From assembly GCF_018320785.1 (NCBI RefSeq), contig NC_054877.1, positions 9,432,030 through 9,496,029 on the forward strand: a stretch of 64,000 bases of DNA, in the 5' to 3' direction. Positions 12,081-23,700 of this stretch are shown here, piece after piece; the first letter of the stretch is position 1; each line of letters opens with the position of its first letter. The DNA is from Cheilinus undulatus. Taxonomy: Eukaryota > Chordata > Actinopteri > Labriformes > Labridae. A program made the translations under genes and the position numbers. The notes beneath the pieces were generated by a model, which was not told where the DNA came from, did no database searches, and saw nothing but the letters and a program-made list of their open reading frames with translations.

Positions 12081-15000
12081 TTAGCGATCATTGCCTTGAT
12101 GATAGAAAGCTCTTATCCACGTCACAACAGCAGCCCCAACAATTTCCATTAACCTCGTCAGTAAACGAGTGCTGTTCTCTGCTCCAGATCTGGCTTCCTT
12201 CTCCTGTTGCTCCCTCAGCTTCCTCATTTCCTCTTCCATGTTCTCATCTGCTGCTTTCCGGGCCTCTGTTTCCCTCTGCAGTGCCTCCTGCATTTGGCGT
12301 ATTTGCTCTCGGTTCTCTTCCATGATTTGTCGACTCTCATCTTCAATCTCCCTCTCCACTCTCTGGAACATCTCAGTGGTGTAATGTTTTCCTCCGTTCC
12401 TCTGTGTGATGTTTTCCACCTTGAAGAGGAACTCTCTGACCTGATGATGGTCCTCTGAGTTATTGTTGAAGACGTGGTACTGGTTGTTGCATCTCGCCAC
12501 CAGCTCCTGTAGCTCTCTGCTGTCTCTCAAGAACACTTCGATAGGTTCCCCTCTGAGCTGGTCACCATGAGTGAAGAGGACCATGCTGAATTTGTCTGCT
12601 TCTCGTCCAAAGATTTGCTGAAGTTTCTGCACTGTCTTCATTTCTTCTTCTGTGAATCTGTCCAGTTTGATGACGATCAGGAAGACATGGGGTCCAGGGG
12701 AAGCATAGGAAAGGCACTGGACGATATTTGCACGTGTTACCCTTTCATCAGTGTTCATGTCATACAACCCCGGAGTGTCGATGACACAAACCTTTTTACC
12801 AATCACTTCAGCAAATGCTTTAGAGCAGCGTAGAGTCACCGCTCTGGGGGTAAACCTGGAAATAAACTCAGTGCTTCCCAGAATGGTGTTTCCTGTGGCG
12901 CTCTTCCCTGCTCCGGTCTTTCCCAACATCACAATACGGATCTCTTCATTATTGTATCGGGTCATTTCTGCTGAGATGGGAGAAAAGAATCAAGCATTTA
13001 GCACTCCGGGCATTCATAAGACGGCACAAATTCACCTAGAGCAAACGCCGCCTGTAAGGGGCGATAAAGAGGAGAGCTCTCTGGAGCCAGCCGAACTGGG
13101 GGCCAGTGGAGGTTTATTATTAGTCGTTTATTTTTGACCTTTAACCACTGTGATCAAAGCTTCAAACAGTTTTGTTGTTGCAGTGCAGTATAGCCTTTTT
13201 CAAACTCTAAATCTCTTTCTCCATCAGAATTACCTCTTTATTTTGGTCATGTTAACAATGTGGGTGGGCGCACTAAACTAAGTATGAAATGAAGTTTATT
13301 TGTATACTACTCTTCACAGACTGCAGTCATAAAGTGCTTTACACAGAAAAAAACTACAGAGAATAAAAGTGATAGTTGTGAAATCACCACATGATCACAA
13401 CAGTCATAACTAGGGCTGAACGATGTTCAAAAATAATCAAATTGTGATTTTTTTTTCCCCCAATATTGCAATTGCGATTTGATATACAATTATTCCTTAA
13501 CTTTCTTTTATTCCTAAACAAGGGTTGAACAATTCTTTAAAAGTGTCTAATTCTGATGATTTTGACTTGTATTGCAAATTGGATATGAATTATTGCATTG
13601 AAGGGTTTTTTTTTTAATAAGAAGTTCAATAAGAAAAAAGAATAAAAATAAAGAGGGTAGGTTTTTTGTAGACTATTCTAAAAAAAATGACACCTGAATG
13701 ATTGCATAATATGTCATGCATAACATCTCTGCTGCTAAAAGAAGTTTAAAACTGGCATTTTGACACAAATTTCAGGTCAAAGAAATATTGCACCTTTTGC
13801 AATTTGAAAATTGCAGCAGGCCATATTGTGATTTAATCTAATTTGTGGTTAATTGCCCAGCCCTAGTCATAACAACAACAATATAGCATGAAAAAAGGGG
13901 GCTAATATCATTAGAAACACATGACACACAATGTAAACAGTTCATATTACATGAAAAGAATGACAGAGTTTGCAGAGCGCAAAGACGGGGGCAGCTCATT
14001 CCACATTTTTGGTGCAATGACTGGAAAGCTCTATCACCCCAAGTCTTTAGGTGAGTGTGTGGGACAGAGATATTCTAGTGTGTTTGATCTAAGGGGGCAG
14101 GATGTCTGGTAGGGGTGGATGACTTCTGACAAATAATCTGGAGCGTGACCATCCAGGGATCTGTAAGTGAATGTGAGGATCTTGAACTTGATTCTGAATG
14201 TAATGAGGAGCCAGTAAAGGGATCTGAATACAGGAATGATGTGGGAGAATACTCTGTTAATACTCTGACTGCAGCGTTTTGGACTGATTGGAGGCAGAAA
14301 AGTGTGGATGTGTTGAGAGGTGAAGAGTGAATTACAATAATCAATCTGTGATGAGATGAAGTCGTGTATGAGCATTTTAAGTTTAGTGGGGGAAACTAGT
14401 GATCTAAGTTTATTTATATTTCTAAGATGGGAAAAAACATGATTTTGTTTGCTGTTTGATGTGATTATCAAATGTAAAAGATCAAAAATAACACAGAGGT
14501 TTCAAAGACTCGGGCAAACAGCATTTGAGAGGCAACCCAAATTCTGCAAGATTAAGGGGACAAACTTTTCCTGTGCAACAAGTAAAACCTGAGTTTTATC
14601 ATCATTGAGCTGTAAACTAAACCATCAGGAAAGAAATGTCAGACTTCAGAGCTAAACCACGACGTCCACGAACATCAGGATGCCTGAATATTAAGTAAAA
14701 GACAATAACTGAGACATGCTCATAGGAATAGAATAGAAAATTATGAGAGACAAAGAAAAGGGTTAATAGTGGCAAAAATGGGTTAAAAGAAGCATAAAAA
14801 TGCCAAAAAGGGCAAAAGTTGGGAAAAATTGGCAAAAAGAAGCAAAGAGAAATGGCAAAAAAAAAAACAAGAAGAGGCAAAAATGTCAGAAAAGGGGTTA
14901 AGTGGCAAAATTGTGCAACAAGTGGCAAAAATAGATTTTAAAAAGCAAAAGGAAATTGCAAAACGGCCAAAAGGGATGAAAGGGGGTTAGATGTTGCAAA

Positions 15001-15796
15001 ATAGGCAAAAAAAAGTGCAAAAATTGGTTAGAAGTCGCAAAAGCAGTGGCAACCAGAAAAGCACTCAGAGAGCGCAGAACTCCACAATTAGCCCTATCTC
15101 CCAATCGTAAAGAATCCTTTAAAAAAAATCCTTGATCCAGACGGTGATCCAGATCACTCCCAAAATCTAATCAGTTCTTCCTTATGCCATTTCTGACATT
15201 TCCTGAAAATTTCATCAAAATCCGTCCATAACATTTTGAGCTATGTTGCTAACAAACTAACAAACTAATGAATAAACCCACCCAATCACATAACCTCCTT
15301 GGCGAAGGTAAAAATGCTAGTAAATGGGTGAAAACAACAAAGAGAAGAAGGGAAAAATGGCAAAAAGTGGCAAAAATAGCAATAATGTGTTAAAGTCTCA
15401 AGCTTTTACCCCGGGGATATTAGTCAGGTTGAACTACATGGCTGTTCTTTTACTGAATGAATTAAAAATGACAGCCTCTTCAAAAGAAACTTAAATCTTA
15501 GCTTGTATCAGATCTGATAGTCTTAAAGTCTAATACAGTCAGACCTACGATGGCGTTCTATTTTATATTAACCACATGACACAAAACATGCACATTACCG
15601 CCTGAGAGGGAAACTGTCTTAAATCTTCCCACATGCAGCTGTGGTTAAACCAGTGTGAACCAGCGTCTAAAAAGCGTTAATGCAACATCAGTCTTAACAT
15701 CCTAAAAACTAATGAACAGTATCTAAAGACTTCAACATTCTGATCGATCTGGGAAAGAAGTTCTTTTCTACTTGACTTACCGTTACTGCCGGCCAT
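12081..15796 (-). CDS. GIMAP/AIG1-family GTPase, gene B
   Basis: Exons 15781-15796 and 12081-12967 are joined by a phase-1 intron (GTAAG donor, CTCAGCAG acceptor) and give 300 residues starting MAGSNEMTRYNNEEIR. G domain: G1 GKTGAGKS (21-28), G3 DTPG, AIG1 box SPGPHVFLIVIKLDRFT, G4 THGD, and a G5-region YHVFNNN. After the G domain comes a long Glu/Arg/Gln-rich helix (about 210-275) expected to form a coiled coil. The weakly hydrophobic end, LMEIVGAAVVTWIRAF, is a less certain membrane segment than in C to E. GIMAP GTPases act at lymphocyte internal membranes; the exact orthologue cannot be assigned here. The intron holds a LINE, a hAT element and a repeat array. Confidence 0.92.
13283..14640 (-). 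repeat. L2-like LINE 3' half in gene B intron 1
   Basis: Minus-strand translation gives LNDDKTQVLL, FSHLRNINKLRS, SSQIDYCNSLF and YRSLDGHAPDYLSEVI, all landmarks of an L2-clade ORF2 C-terminus. The 3' UTR ends near 13283 with TTTATTTGTATACTAC. The copy is split by a hAT insertion at 13411-13865. Its 5' part (from about 14430) also survives in the gene C intron at 22977-23190, so the LINE is older than that duplication. Confidence 0.8.
13411..13865. mobile_element. Non-autonomous hAT element, 455 bp
   Basis: A perfect 8-bp target duplication GTCATAAC flanks the element (13403-13410 and 13866-13873). The ends read TAGGGCTGAACGAT and CCCAGCCCTA. It has no coding capacity. It sits inside the 3' UTR of the LINE above. 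Confidence 0.88.
14740..15400. repeat. TTTTGCCACTTTTAACC array (block 2, inverted)
   Basis: The plus strand shows the reverse complement, with recurring GGCAAAAA and GGGTTAAAAG. It lies in intron 1 of gene B, is paralogous to 23290-23785 in gene C, and is interrupted by an insertion at 15053-15309. Confidence 0.7.
15053..15309 (-). mobile_element. Short dispersed element inserted after the B/C duplication
   Basis: The sequence is the reverse complement of the family at 44184-44440, which starts ACCTCCGCCACAGAGG and ends AGTGCTTTTCTAGT. In gene C the paralogous site at about 23672 reads straight through (GCAGTGGCAAAAATGC) with no insertion. The boundaries are therefore defined by the empty site. 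It is a non-coding element of unknown class, common in fish. Confidence 0.7.
15781..15796 (-). CDS. Coding exon 1 of GIMAP gene B
   Basis: Sixteen nucleotides encode MAGSN plus one base, followed by a GTAAGT donor. The join to 12967 gives MAGSN-E-MTRYNN. It is nearly identical to exon 1 of gene C at 24186-24201. Confidence 0.87.
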
Positions 15797-15803
15797 ACTT
15801 GGT

Positions 15804-15866
15804 TCAGGAGAAGAGCTTGTCTGATTCTGAGATGGAGAAGTAGAATAAAGTCATCCTCAACGCCAT
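15804..15866 (-). other. Upstream ORF in the gene B leader
   Basis: ATG at 15866 opens a 20-codon frame (MALRMTLFYFSISESDKLFS) that stops 7 nt before the main ATG. In the near-identical gene C leader the two in-frame ATGs are GTG and ACG, so the uORF is absent. A TATA-like TTTATTTAC (minus strand, 15894-15902) would place the start site very near 15866, so it is uncertain whether the uORF is transcribed. Confidence 0.35.
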
Positions 15867-15934
15867 ATTCCCCTTCTTCAGGGAGTCTGTGCAGTAAATA
15901 AAGCGTAATTCCCTTTTTTTCTATTTTATCTTCA

Positions 15935-16009
15935 GAGACAGAATGCAATCAGCACATCCTGTTTACCCCGCCCATCCGCAATCACAAGAAATTATCCACT
16001 TTCCCAGAA
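15935..16009 (-). promoter_or_regulatory. Conserved promoter block of GIMAP gene B
   Basis: Shares ATCAGCACATCCTGTT with genes A and C. On the minus strand it shows, in order towards the gene, a STAT-type TTCTGGGAA (16001-16009), GGGCGGGG, a forkhead-like GTAAACA and an ETS-like AGGATGTG (15953-15960). The last starts 157 bp from the ATG, as in A and C. Factor identities are inferred. Confidence 0.5.
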
Positions 16010-16175
16010 ATGTTGAGAATTAAAGTCAATCTAAACTTTGAAATGAGCAAAAAACAAATAGAGTCATCTTCATCAACAGTGGTGCTAACATGCACATTGA
16101 AGCAACATGCTGCCTTAGTATGTGATTTCTGATCCTATGGTCAGTCAAACACACGAACGCCTGAGATTTCTCTGA

Positions 16176-16905
16176 TAATCTCTTTATTTATTCATTCAAC
16201 CAGATAAAGACCTATTAAAATCAAGATCTCTTTTATAAGAATGACCTGGCCAAGAGGTCAGCAGCACACATCATAATAAATAATACATATTCAAGAGACA
16301 AATAATAAACATTATGTTAAAACAAACAATAAATAAAAATTAGAGCTAGTTCACATTGTAAAGTCCAGTAGTGGGAATCATTATAAGAATTTAAAAACCC
16401 AAGCACTGTTGCATGGTCTCACATTGTCTGTCATTAAAGATAGAGCGGAAGTTTTCCAGTGACATGAGTTCATATGGGTTCAAATCAGTCTGGAGAGAAT
16501 TCCATGCAGAGGTGAAACAAAACTGAACGCTCTTTTCTGCTGTTCAGTCATGACACGAGGAACAAGCAGATGAATGATATCACTAGAGTGCAAAGCGCTA
16601 TGGCTTTCAGTTCTTTGAAGAAGAGTACATAAATAAGAAGAAACTGAGCCAAGAAGAGCTTTGTGAATTAGAGTCAGCCAGTGAGTGTACCTGTGAGCCC
16701 TCAGAGAAGGCCAGCCAGGTTTGGCATTTAGCAGCTGTATTTGTGCTGTGTTGCTTTCTAAAACCAGATTGGAAAGGTGATAAAATGTTATTTGTGACAA
16801 GACAATCCATCAGTTGATCAATGACTAATTGTTCAAACACTTTAGCAAGAATACACAGTTTGGAAATGGGTCTTTAATTATTTACATCTGAAGGTTCGCC
16901 CCCTT
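16176..16905 (-). repeat. Internally deleted LINE fragment
   Basis: At 16770-16840 the minus strand reads FEQLVIDQLMDCLV and LSPFQSGFRKQHSTNTA, an early reverse transcriptase motif. At 16600-16720 it already reads HWLTLIHKALLGSVSSYL, from the C-terminus. The RT core between them is missing. The 3' end at 16176 lies at the right breakpoint of the B/C duplication. Confidence 0.75.
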
Positions 16906-16959
16906 TTAACAGAGGAAGAACAAAACAAGTACCAATCAAACATTTGCTGAGAGGTGAGA

Positions 16960-17640
16960 GCTGCAAAGGAGTGTTGTCACAATACCAAAATTTTGAGTTC
17001 GATACCAAGTTCAATATCATGATACTCAATACTAAAACCATACTTGAAACTTGAAACGAATCTAGTAAGGTACTCGATACCTGATAAATCAGAAACAGGA
17101 TGTTTACAAGGGATGGCCACATTTTAGAACTGATATTTTGTTAACGTTAACAAACAATATACTTGCCATCTGTTTCATGAAGCCAATTTGTGCTTTTTCA
17201 CCACTTTAGAATTATGAATTGTGTGTCCTATTTTGTGTGTTTTTAAAATGTCTTTGAATGTTAGTCAAGCACATTTAACCCAGTGATATTTGTTTTAAAA
17301 CATGTTGACTATAAGCAGAGGGGCTGCACAGCGGCACAGGGGATAGCGTTGTTGCCTCATAACAAGAAAGTCGCTGGTTTGCTTCCCGGTCAGGGCCTTT
17401 CTTTATAGTTAAGAAAAAATGACTAAATTAGCTCATTAAAACACACCCTACACCAAACCCATATGCACACAAATTTGAATCTTTTGCTCCACTTTCTACC
17501 AGATCACCAGGATTAACCTGCTTTGTTGTGTCCCAATGGATGCAGGTAACACTCGGTATCTATTCAATAAATCCATAACAGTTAATTTATTAAAATGCAG
17601 CATAGATAGTGTTGTCCTTTTGCATCAGCTGTATCGGACA
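16960..17640. repeat. Degenerate MITE and SINE-like pieces
   Basis: At 16965-17100, GTTGTCACAATACCAAAATT and repeated GATACC motifs match a fish hAT-type MITE; AGTGTTGTCC near 17610 may be its other end. Inside it, 17330-17400 (GGCTGCACAGCGGCACAGG, with a B-box-like GGTTTGCTTCCC) resembles a dispersed tRNA-like fish repeat. Boundaries are soft. Confidence 0.4.
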
Positions 17641-17664
17641 TGATTTTTAAACATAAATTTAGAT

Positions 17665-18002
17665 CACTGGTTCCCAACCTGGGTTCTGGGACCCCCTGGG
17701 GGGCGCCAGAGATCTCAGAGGGGGCGCAAGGCTGTGCCTGCTCTGAGGTTGTCAAGATTAGATTTGTATATATAACTAAGATTGTGGCGAAACTTTACTT
17801 AAATAGTTCATACAAATGTCTGTTGGTATAATAAACATATATAAACCTATTTTCTTTGCGTTTTGTCTGTGAAACAATTAAAATTGATGTTGATTTTTAA
17901 CAGCAATCAGTCACTTTTTAATCCGTGTGGGTCTCTGGGGTGTTTTGGCTTTTCTTAGGTATAAGTAGGAAGGGCTCTAGGAAAAAAGGTGGGGAACTAC
18001 TG
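17665..18002. mobile_element. hAT-Charlie-type MITE, 338 bp
   Basis: Ends CACTGGTTCCCAACCT and, on the other strand, CAGTAGTTCCCCACCT form the terminal inverted repeats. A perfect 8-bp duplication ATTTAGAT lies at 17657-17664 and 18003-18010. No coding capacity. Confidence 0.9.
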
Positions 18003-18064
18003 ATTTAGATAATATTGTTAGCTTCATGTAGGCTATCATTACACTTGTGTAGTTTGAAGTTTTA

Positions 18065-18250
18065 ACTGTTTACCAGTGTTTCCCCTACCATTTCATTACA
18101 GCCCCCCCCCTGTACATCGAGTCAGTTTTTTTTAAATTGTATTTTCTATATAGCGCCAGATCACAACAGAATTCATTTAAGGATACCTTTCCTATAGATC
18201 AGGCCTATACCTGCTCCCTTTGTTAAACAAGCTACATATCCTTATGTCAT
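18065..18250. repeat. Fragments of transposon ends
   Basis: CAGTGTTTCCCCTACCATT resembles a common fish hAT terminus. The following TATATAGCGCCAGATCACA resembles a LINE 3' end. Both are partial and lack partners. Confidence 0.35.
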
Positions 18251-19486
18251 TTATCTTGTTTATATGAATTTATTTAATTTCTGAGTCCTGGTTTTCTGCT
18301 CGTTCCCTCTGACTCCATGACCAGAGCTTAGCAACCCCACACACTTACTGACCAGAGAGCCTGCATCCTCCTCCCCGTGTCAGCGCTGAGGTCTAATGTT
18401 TGCTAGGATGCCTTGACTGGCTAGGAGTGGATGATGTCATCAGGCAGGGCAAGAGGAGCTTGATTCTTCGTGAGTTAGAAGCCATGACAGCAGCATGTGT
18501 GCTGTACATCTCTCTTCATCACCTTTGATTGAATAAAAACCACACACACATTTAACTTATTTACCTTCTTTACCGAACACATGTAACTGCCACGTGTTAT
18601 TATACCTGGATGTTACTAAAGCCCCTGGACTGTTCATCTGTACAGGAACACTTCCATATCGTCACCTACTCAAAAGAACCTTTTAAGAAGTCCATACTTC
18701 ACCACATGGACAGTGATCTGAAAAAATAAAAGCTGCAGTATCGCTCAGTGAAACTATCCTGATGTGAAAGCCTGAATTAACTGTCTACAGGTTCTAAAAA
18801 AGTAATTTGTGCAGATTTTTTGCACACAAGAAAAACATGTCTTGTGTGCAAGGACCTTTAGATGGTCACAATGAAGAGTTCATCTGTCCTCATTCTGCAG
18901 CGACTTCCTGTCTCACTTATCGACATGCTGTAGTGAGATGTCACCAGCAGGTTGTAAGAGCCTGCACAAGTGACTCTACCTGAACAACCCTCTGACTCCC
19001 TGTGCAGAATGTGATATAGCATTCCTAATGTCTCTAAGCAATGAGTTAGACGCCATGCAGATCTCTGAGATTTACCTCAAGGGCTACAACAAAGCCTGGA
19101 GAAAACCGCTCTGCTGCAAGCTCAACTTTCAGTCCAACAGAGAAGAGAAGACACTTTGGGACAGTTGACCCACTTTTATTTTCAAGCTCAGCAAGAAGTT
19201 CACAAAAAAATGAAAGGAAAAATGAGTAGATGAATTGAAAGGTTTACATGAGAAAGGAAACAAGAATAGATTCCAGAGCAAAAACAGGAACATCAACTTC
19301 AAATGATTATATTTCTGAACTTCAAACAGTCAAAGAAAAGAAAACTTAACTGTTATATAAGCAATAAAATGCAATATTTTTACTGTTAAAGCCAACCTCG
19401 GTTAAATATTCAATAAGCTTCATTTCTACATTTTTGGAAATAATCTATTAACACTAGAATTTTATTCCAACAGCTCAATGAATATG
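18251..19486. other. Intergenic, nothing recognised
   Basis: No gene, exon or delimited repeat could be supported here. Short frames show no motif. Confidence 0.35.
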
Positions 19487-20560
19487 TTTTTGGAGAAATA
19501 ACATGGTTAATAAACCCACACTTTCTGCCCACTTTGCCCCTCACTGTGACAGACACTGCCCTGTGGAGTTTGCTTATAACTTTACTCAAACTGGTTGTTT
19601 GATGTCATCTTCTGCCTTTTTTCAGTCTGTTTACCCAGGATACCTTTGGGTTTGTAGGTTGTGTAGCCTTAAGTCTGGTTTATGCTTTTGTGTCAAGTCT
19701 AGGCTGTGGTGGCCAACGCCGATGTGAGCACTACTGGTGAATCCATGTCCCTGGTAAAACTCCGCCCAAGCACGACTCCACAGTGGGATTTTAATGCCCG
19801 GTCCTGTCGCCACATTTCCTGCTTGTTCATATAAACCTTGGCTGCTGAAACTGAGTGTTTAATGATGGAGTATGGGCTGATAATTATCTAGCAGTAGTTG
19901 ATTACACTGCAGTTGTGACAAAGCAAAAAGTGAGGAGATGGAGGACATGGTCGCTGAGATATTTTGGATGTTTGCATGTAGATTACATAAGTTGCATAAC
20001 CGTCTGCAGCCATTTATCTCTCTGCAGAGACTACACTCAGAGACTGGAAGTCACCAGCGCTCCACAGTGGACCAGTCACTTGCAGTCTGTGTCATTTTCA
20101 TGTATAGTTAGATTTTTGAGTAGGTGCATGTCAGCCTGTGTGGTAGACCTCTGCAACGGGTTCAGGGGCTACAGTGAAGGCCAGCAGTTCTCCTTTTTTT
20201 TTTTGAGCCCCACTCCTTGTATGGAACAAAGTATAATGGTATTGGTTGTAAGGTTTAAATCAAATTTTACCAGTTTTGGAGGAGACAGGGCCTCACATTC
20301 TGCTGAAATGTCTGACACCCCCCAAAGACGGTCCCAAATCAAAGGTTGGGAACCAAGGGTGTAGGTGGCTAGCATAGCATAGCCTCAACACAGAAGCATA
20401 AATCACTGTTAGGAATTGTTGTGGGTAGAAATAACAGAGCAAAAGTTAAGTCAGAGTTTATCAACATGGGAAAAAACTGAAAATAATTTCCCCTTGAATT
20501 AGAAACTAATCATGACTATTGATCATGATCACAGTGGTGATTAAAATAATCTTTAAACTG
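19487..20560. repeat. Dispersed repeat carrying a PIF/Harbinger-like core (copy 1)
   Basis: Homologous over its whole length to about 47339-48400. The core, about 19672-20408, has ends AGTCTGGTTTATGC and GCATAAATCACT and is flanked by TTA on both sides (TWA targets are typical of PIF/Harbinger). A smaller hAT-like MITE lies inside at about 20183-20357 (ends CAGTTCTCC and GGTTGGGAACCAAG). No transposase is visible. Confidence 0.6.
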
Positions 20561-20773
20561 CACTTTCAGTCCCTATCAGCATTAAGGGCCTCATTCATCT
20601 GCCATTCTTAAAGAGAAATTTCAGAACATTTTTATCTGTTCTCAGCCAAGAACAAAATCTAAGAACACCTGTGAGCACTTTAATGCACATTTGAGTGCTG
20701 AACTTACAGCAAAATGACTGATTTTGCACTTAACAGCTCTTAAATCAAGGACGTATTTTTGGCACTTTGCCCA

Positions 20774-23700
20774 TCAGAGCAACAACAGAGTGAAGAAAAG
20801 CACTGTACAGACCCCTGTTATGATCCCAAGTACTCTAGAGCTGTTCTCTGCTTCCTTCCTTGCCCTCCTCTCCTGCTCTTCTTTCAGTGTTTTTATTTTC
20901 ACTTCTTTTTCTTTCTGCAAAGCTTCTCTTTGCTGTTTCTCTTTCTCCAGATCACCTTGTGCTTCTCTTATTTGTTGCTGATATTTTTTCTCTATTTCCT
21001 TCACCAGTTTCTCCCTTTCTTTGTGCATTTTCAGCTCTTTCTCTCTCAGGATTCTTTGTTTCTCCTCTTCGATCGCCCTCTCTGCTTTCTGGAAAGTCTC
21101 AGTGGTGTAGTGGTTTCCTCCGTTCCTCTCTGTTATGTTTTTGATCTTGCTGAGCAGCTCTCTGACCTGAGACTGATCCTCCAGGTTGTTGTCAAAGACG
21201 TGGTACTGGCTGTTACACCTTTCCACAAGCTCCTGCAGCTCCTCGCTGTCCTCCAAGAACTTCTCTATAGACCCTCCTCTGAGCAGGTCACCATGGGTGA
21301 AGAGGACCATGCTGAATTTGTCTGCTTCTGGTCCAAAGATTTTCTTAAGCCTCTCCACCGTCTTTTTTTCCTCCTCAGTGTATCTGTCTAGTTTGATAAC
21401 AATCAAGAAGACATGGGGTCCAGGAGCAGCAAAAGAGATGCACTGGGCGATGTTTTTACTGGTTTTCTCTTCATCAGTACGGGTGTCAAACAGACCTGGA
21501 GTGTCGATGACAGCAACCTTCTGTCCATCCACCTCACCACTGGCCTTGGAGCAGAATATGGTCACTGATATAGGGGAGAACCTTGATGTAAACTCTCTTC
21601 TTCCCAGAATGGTGTTTCCTGTGCTGCTCTTCCCAGCTCCGGTCTTCCCCACCATCACGATCCGGATCTCCTTATTGTTGTATCTCATCAGCTCTGATCA
21701 GATTGCAGAAAAAAACATGTATACAATTAAGTTTCTTATTTTTTAAATAATATTCATAACACTTTTCGACACATATTGAAACACAACAGAAAGTAGAAAA
21801 ATCTTACAAAGAAACAAGACACTAATATGAATAAGAAAATGATAGAGTGAGAGATAAAACATAATAATAATAAATTAAAATTAGAGAGTAAAACCTTTGT
21901 TATATATAATCAAACACAAGCAAACTACAAAATAACACATGAAACAGGAACACAGAGAGAGAAGGAACAGAATGGCGCTAGAAAGTTAAGGGGCAGATTT
22001 ACTAAAGAATAGCGCAGCTTTTTGTGCAGTTTTTTTTTAATAGAAATGGCAAAAACATTAGCGGCTAATCCACAGAGCACATGCAAAGAGGAAATCCACA
22101 CCAACTGCACATAAAATGCAGGCAATCTGCTCAAGCGAGCAAACAGCGTCCTGTCCCATTTGCATGTACGTAAATGAGGAGTAGAAGGAGGAGTATTTTA
22201 AATTCTACACAAAATCACTCCTCTGACATGCAAATCAGCCTCATTACAATAGAACCTAATTCACAAAGGGAGGCACTAACTGCAACAGGCAGTGAAAGTG
22301 GTGAGGACAACACCAAGGATCCGTTTGAATGGTTCAATTTGCTTAGGAAGGTTCTTAACCAAGTGAAACGACCCATGAGTATTTTAATGTCGGCCATGAT
22401 AAAGGCTGTTCATATTCTCTAAGTGATAAGGAAAGGAGCTTCATAACTTCCTTTATTCTCTCCTTTAGCCTAGGAAACACTGGACCATCCTTTAGCAAAG
22501 GAGAGATGGAGACGACCCACAATTCTTTGAGCCAACTTTGATTAGAGTGACACACCTGTTGACCACTCATTAAAACACTCAGTATGACAGCGCCGATTCA
22601 AACAATAATTTTCACTGTCAAACAGATGAATCATGTGATAAATGGGAGGAAATAAGGTGGATATTACAGACATGACAACTATATCGTCCCACATAGCCAT
22701 AGCGGCTAAATTGCACAAACTTTGTATTTATCATTATTGTTGTAATACAGAGATGGTGTGTGTGTGTGTGTGTGTGTGGGTGTGTGGGGGTGGGTGTGTG
22801 GGTGTGTGTGTGTGGGTGTGAAGAGAGTCTGCTTAGGGCCTCACTTTGGCCAGGGGCAGTCCTGAGTGCTATTCTCTGCAACATTCAAAGTGGATGTGTG
22901 AACTTGTTTTGGCTTCCAAACTATGAAGACAGTACAGACTTAGACATAACGTGTGCAAGAAATGCCACACCAGAGTGAAAAGACATGATTTTGTTTGATG
23001 TGATTATCAAATGTAAAAGAATGATCAAAAATAACACCAAGGTTTCAAAGACTCGGGCAAACAGCATTTGAGAGGCAACACAAATTCTGCAAGATTAAAG
23101 AGAAAAACTTTTCCTGTGCAACAAGTAAAACCTGAGTTTTATCGTCTTTGAGCTGTAAACTAAACCATTAGAGAAGTAATGCCAGACTTCAGAGCTAAAC
23201 CACGATGTCCACAAACATCAGGATGCCTGAATATCAAGTAAAAGACAACTACTGAGACATATTCGTAGGAATAGAGTAGAAAATTATGAGAGACAAAGAA
23301 ATGGGTTAATAGTGGCAAAAATGGGTTAAAAGGAGCATAAATATGCCAAAAATTGGTGAAAAGAAGGAGAAAAAAATGATTAAGAAAAAAAAAGGAGAGG
23401 AAAAGGGAAACAAAGGCCAAAAAGTGGCAACAGTGGGTGAGCATTTGTAAAAATAAAAATGATAATAAAAATAACAGTCACAAAAGAAGGAGGCAAAAAT
23501 CTCAGGAAGAGGGGTTAAGTTACAAATTAGTTCAATAAGTGGCAAAAATAGTTATAAAAAAGCAAAAACAAAAAAAATGCTAAATGGCCAAAAGGGGGAT
23601 GAACGGGGTTAAAAGTTGCAAAATGGGCAAAAGAAATGGTACAAATTGGTTAGAAGTTGCAATAGCAGTGGCAAAAATGCTAGTGAATGGGTTATAACAA

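Noticed and set aside
20759-21746. Long plus-strand open frames opposite the large exons of GIMAP genes (also at 32209-32748, 52949-53545 and 3395-3901)
   Set aside because: They are antisense shadows of conserved GIMAP codons. They recur because the sense sequences are homologous, and have no start context or splice signals of their own.
22755-22980. Open frames across the TG repeat (Val/Cys/Gly and Thr/His/Pro repeats)
   Set aside because: They are simple translations of the dinucleotide repeat.
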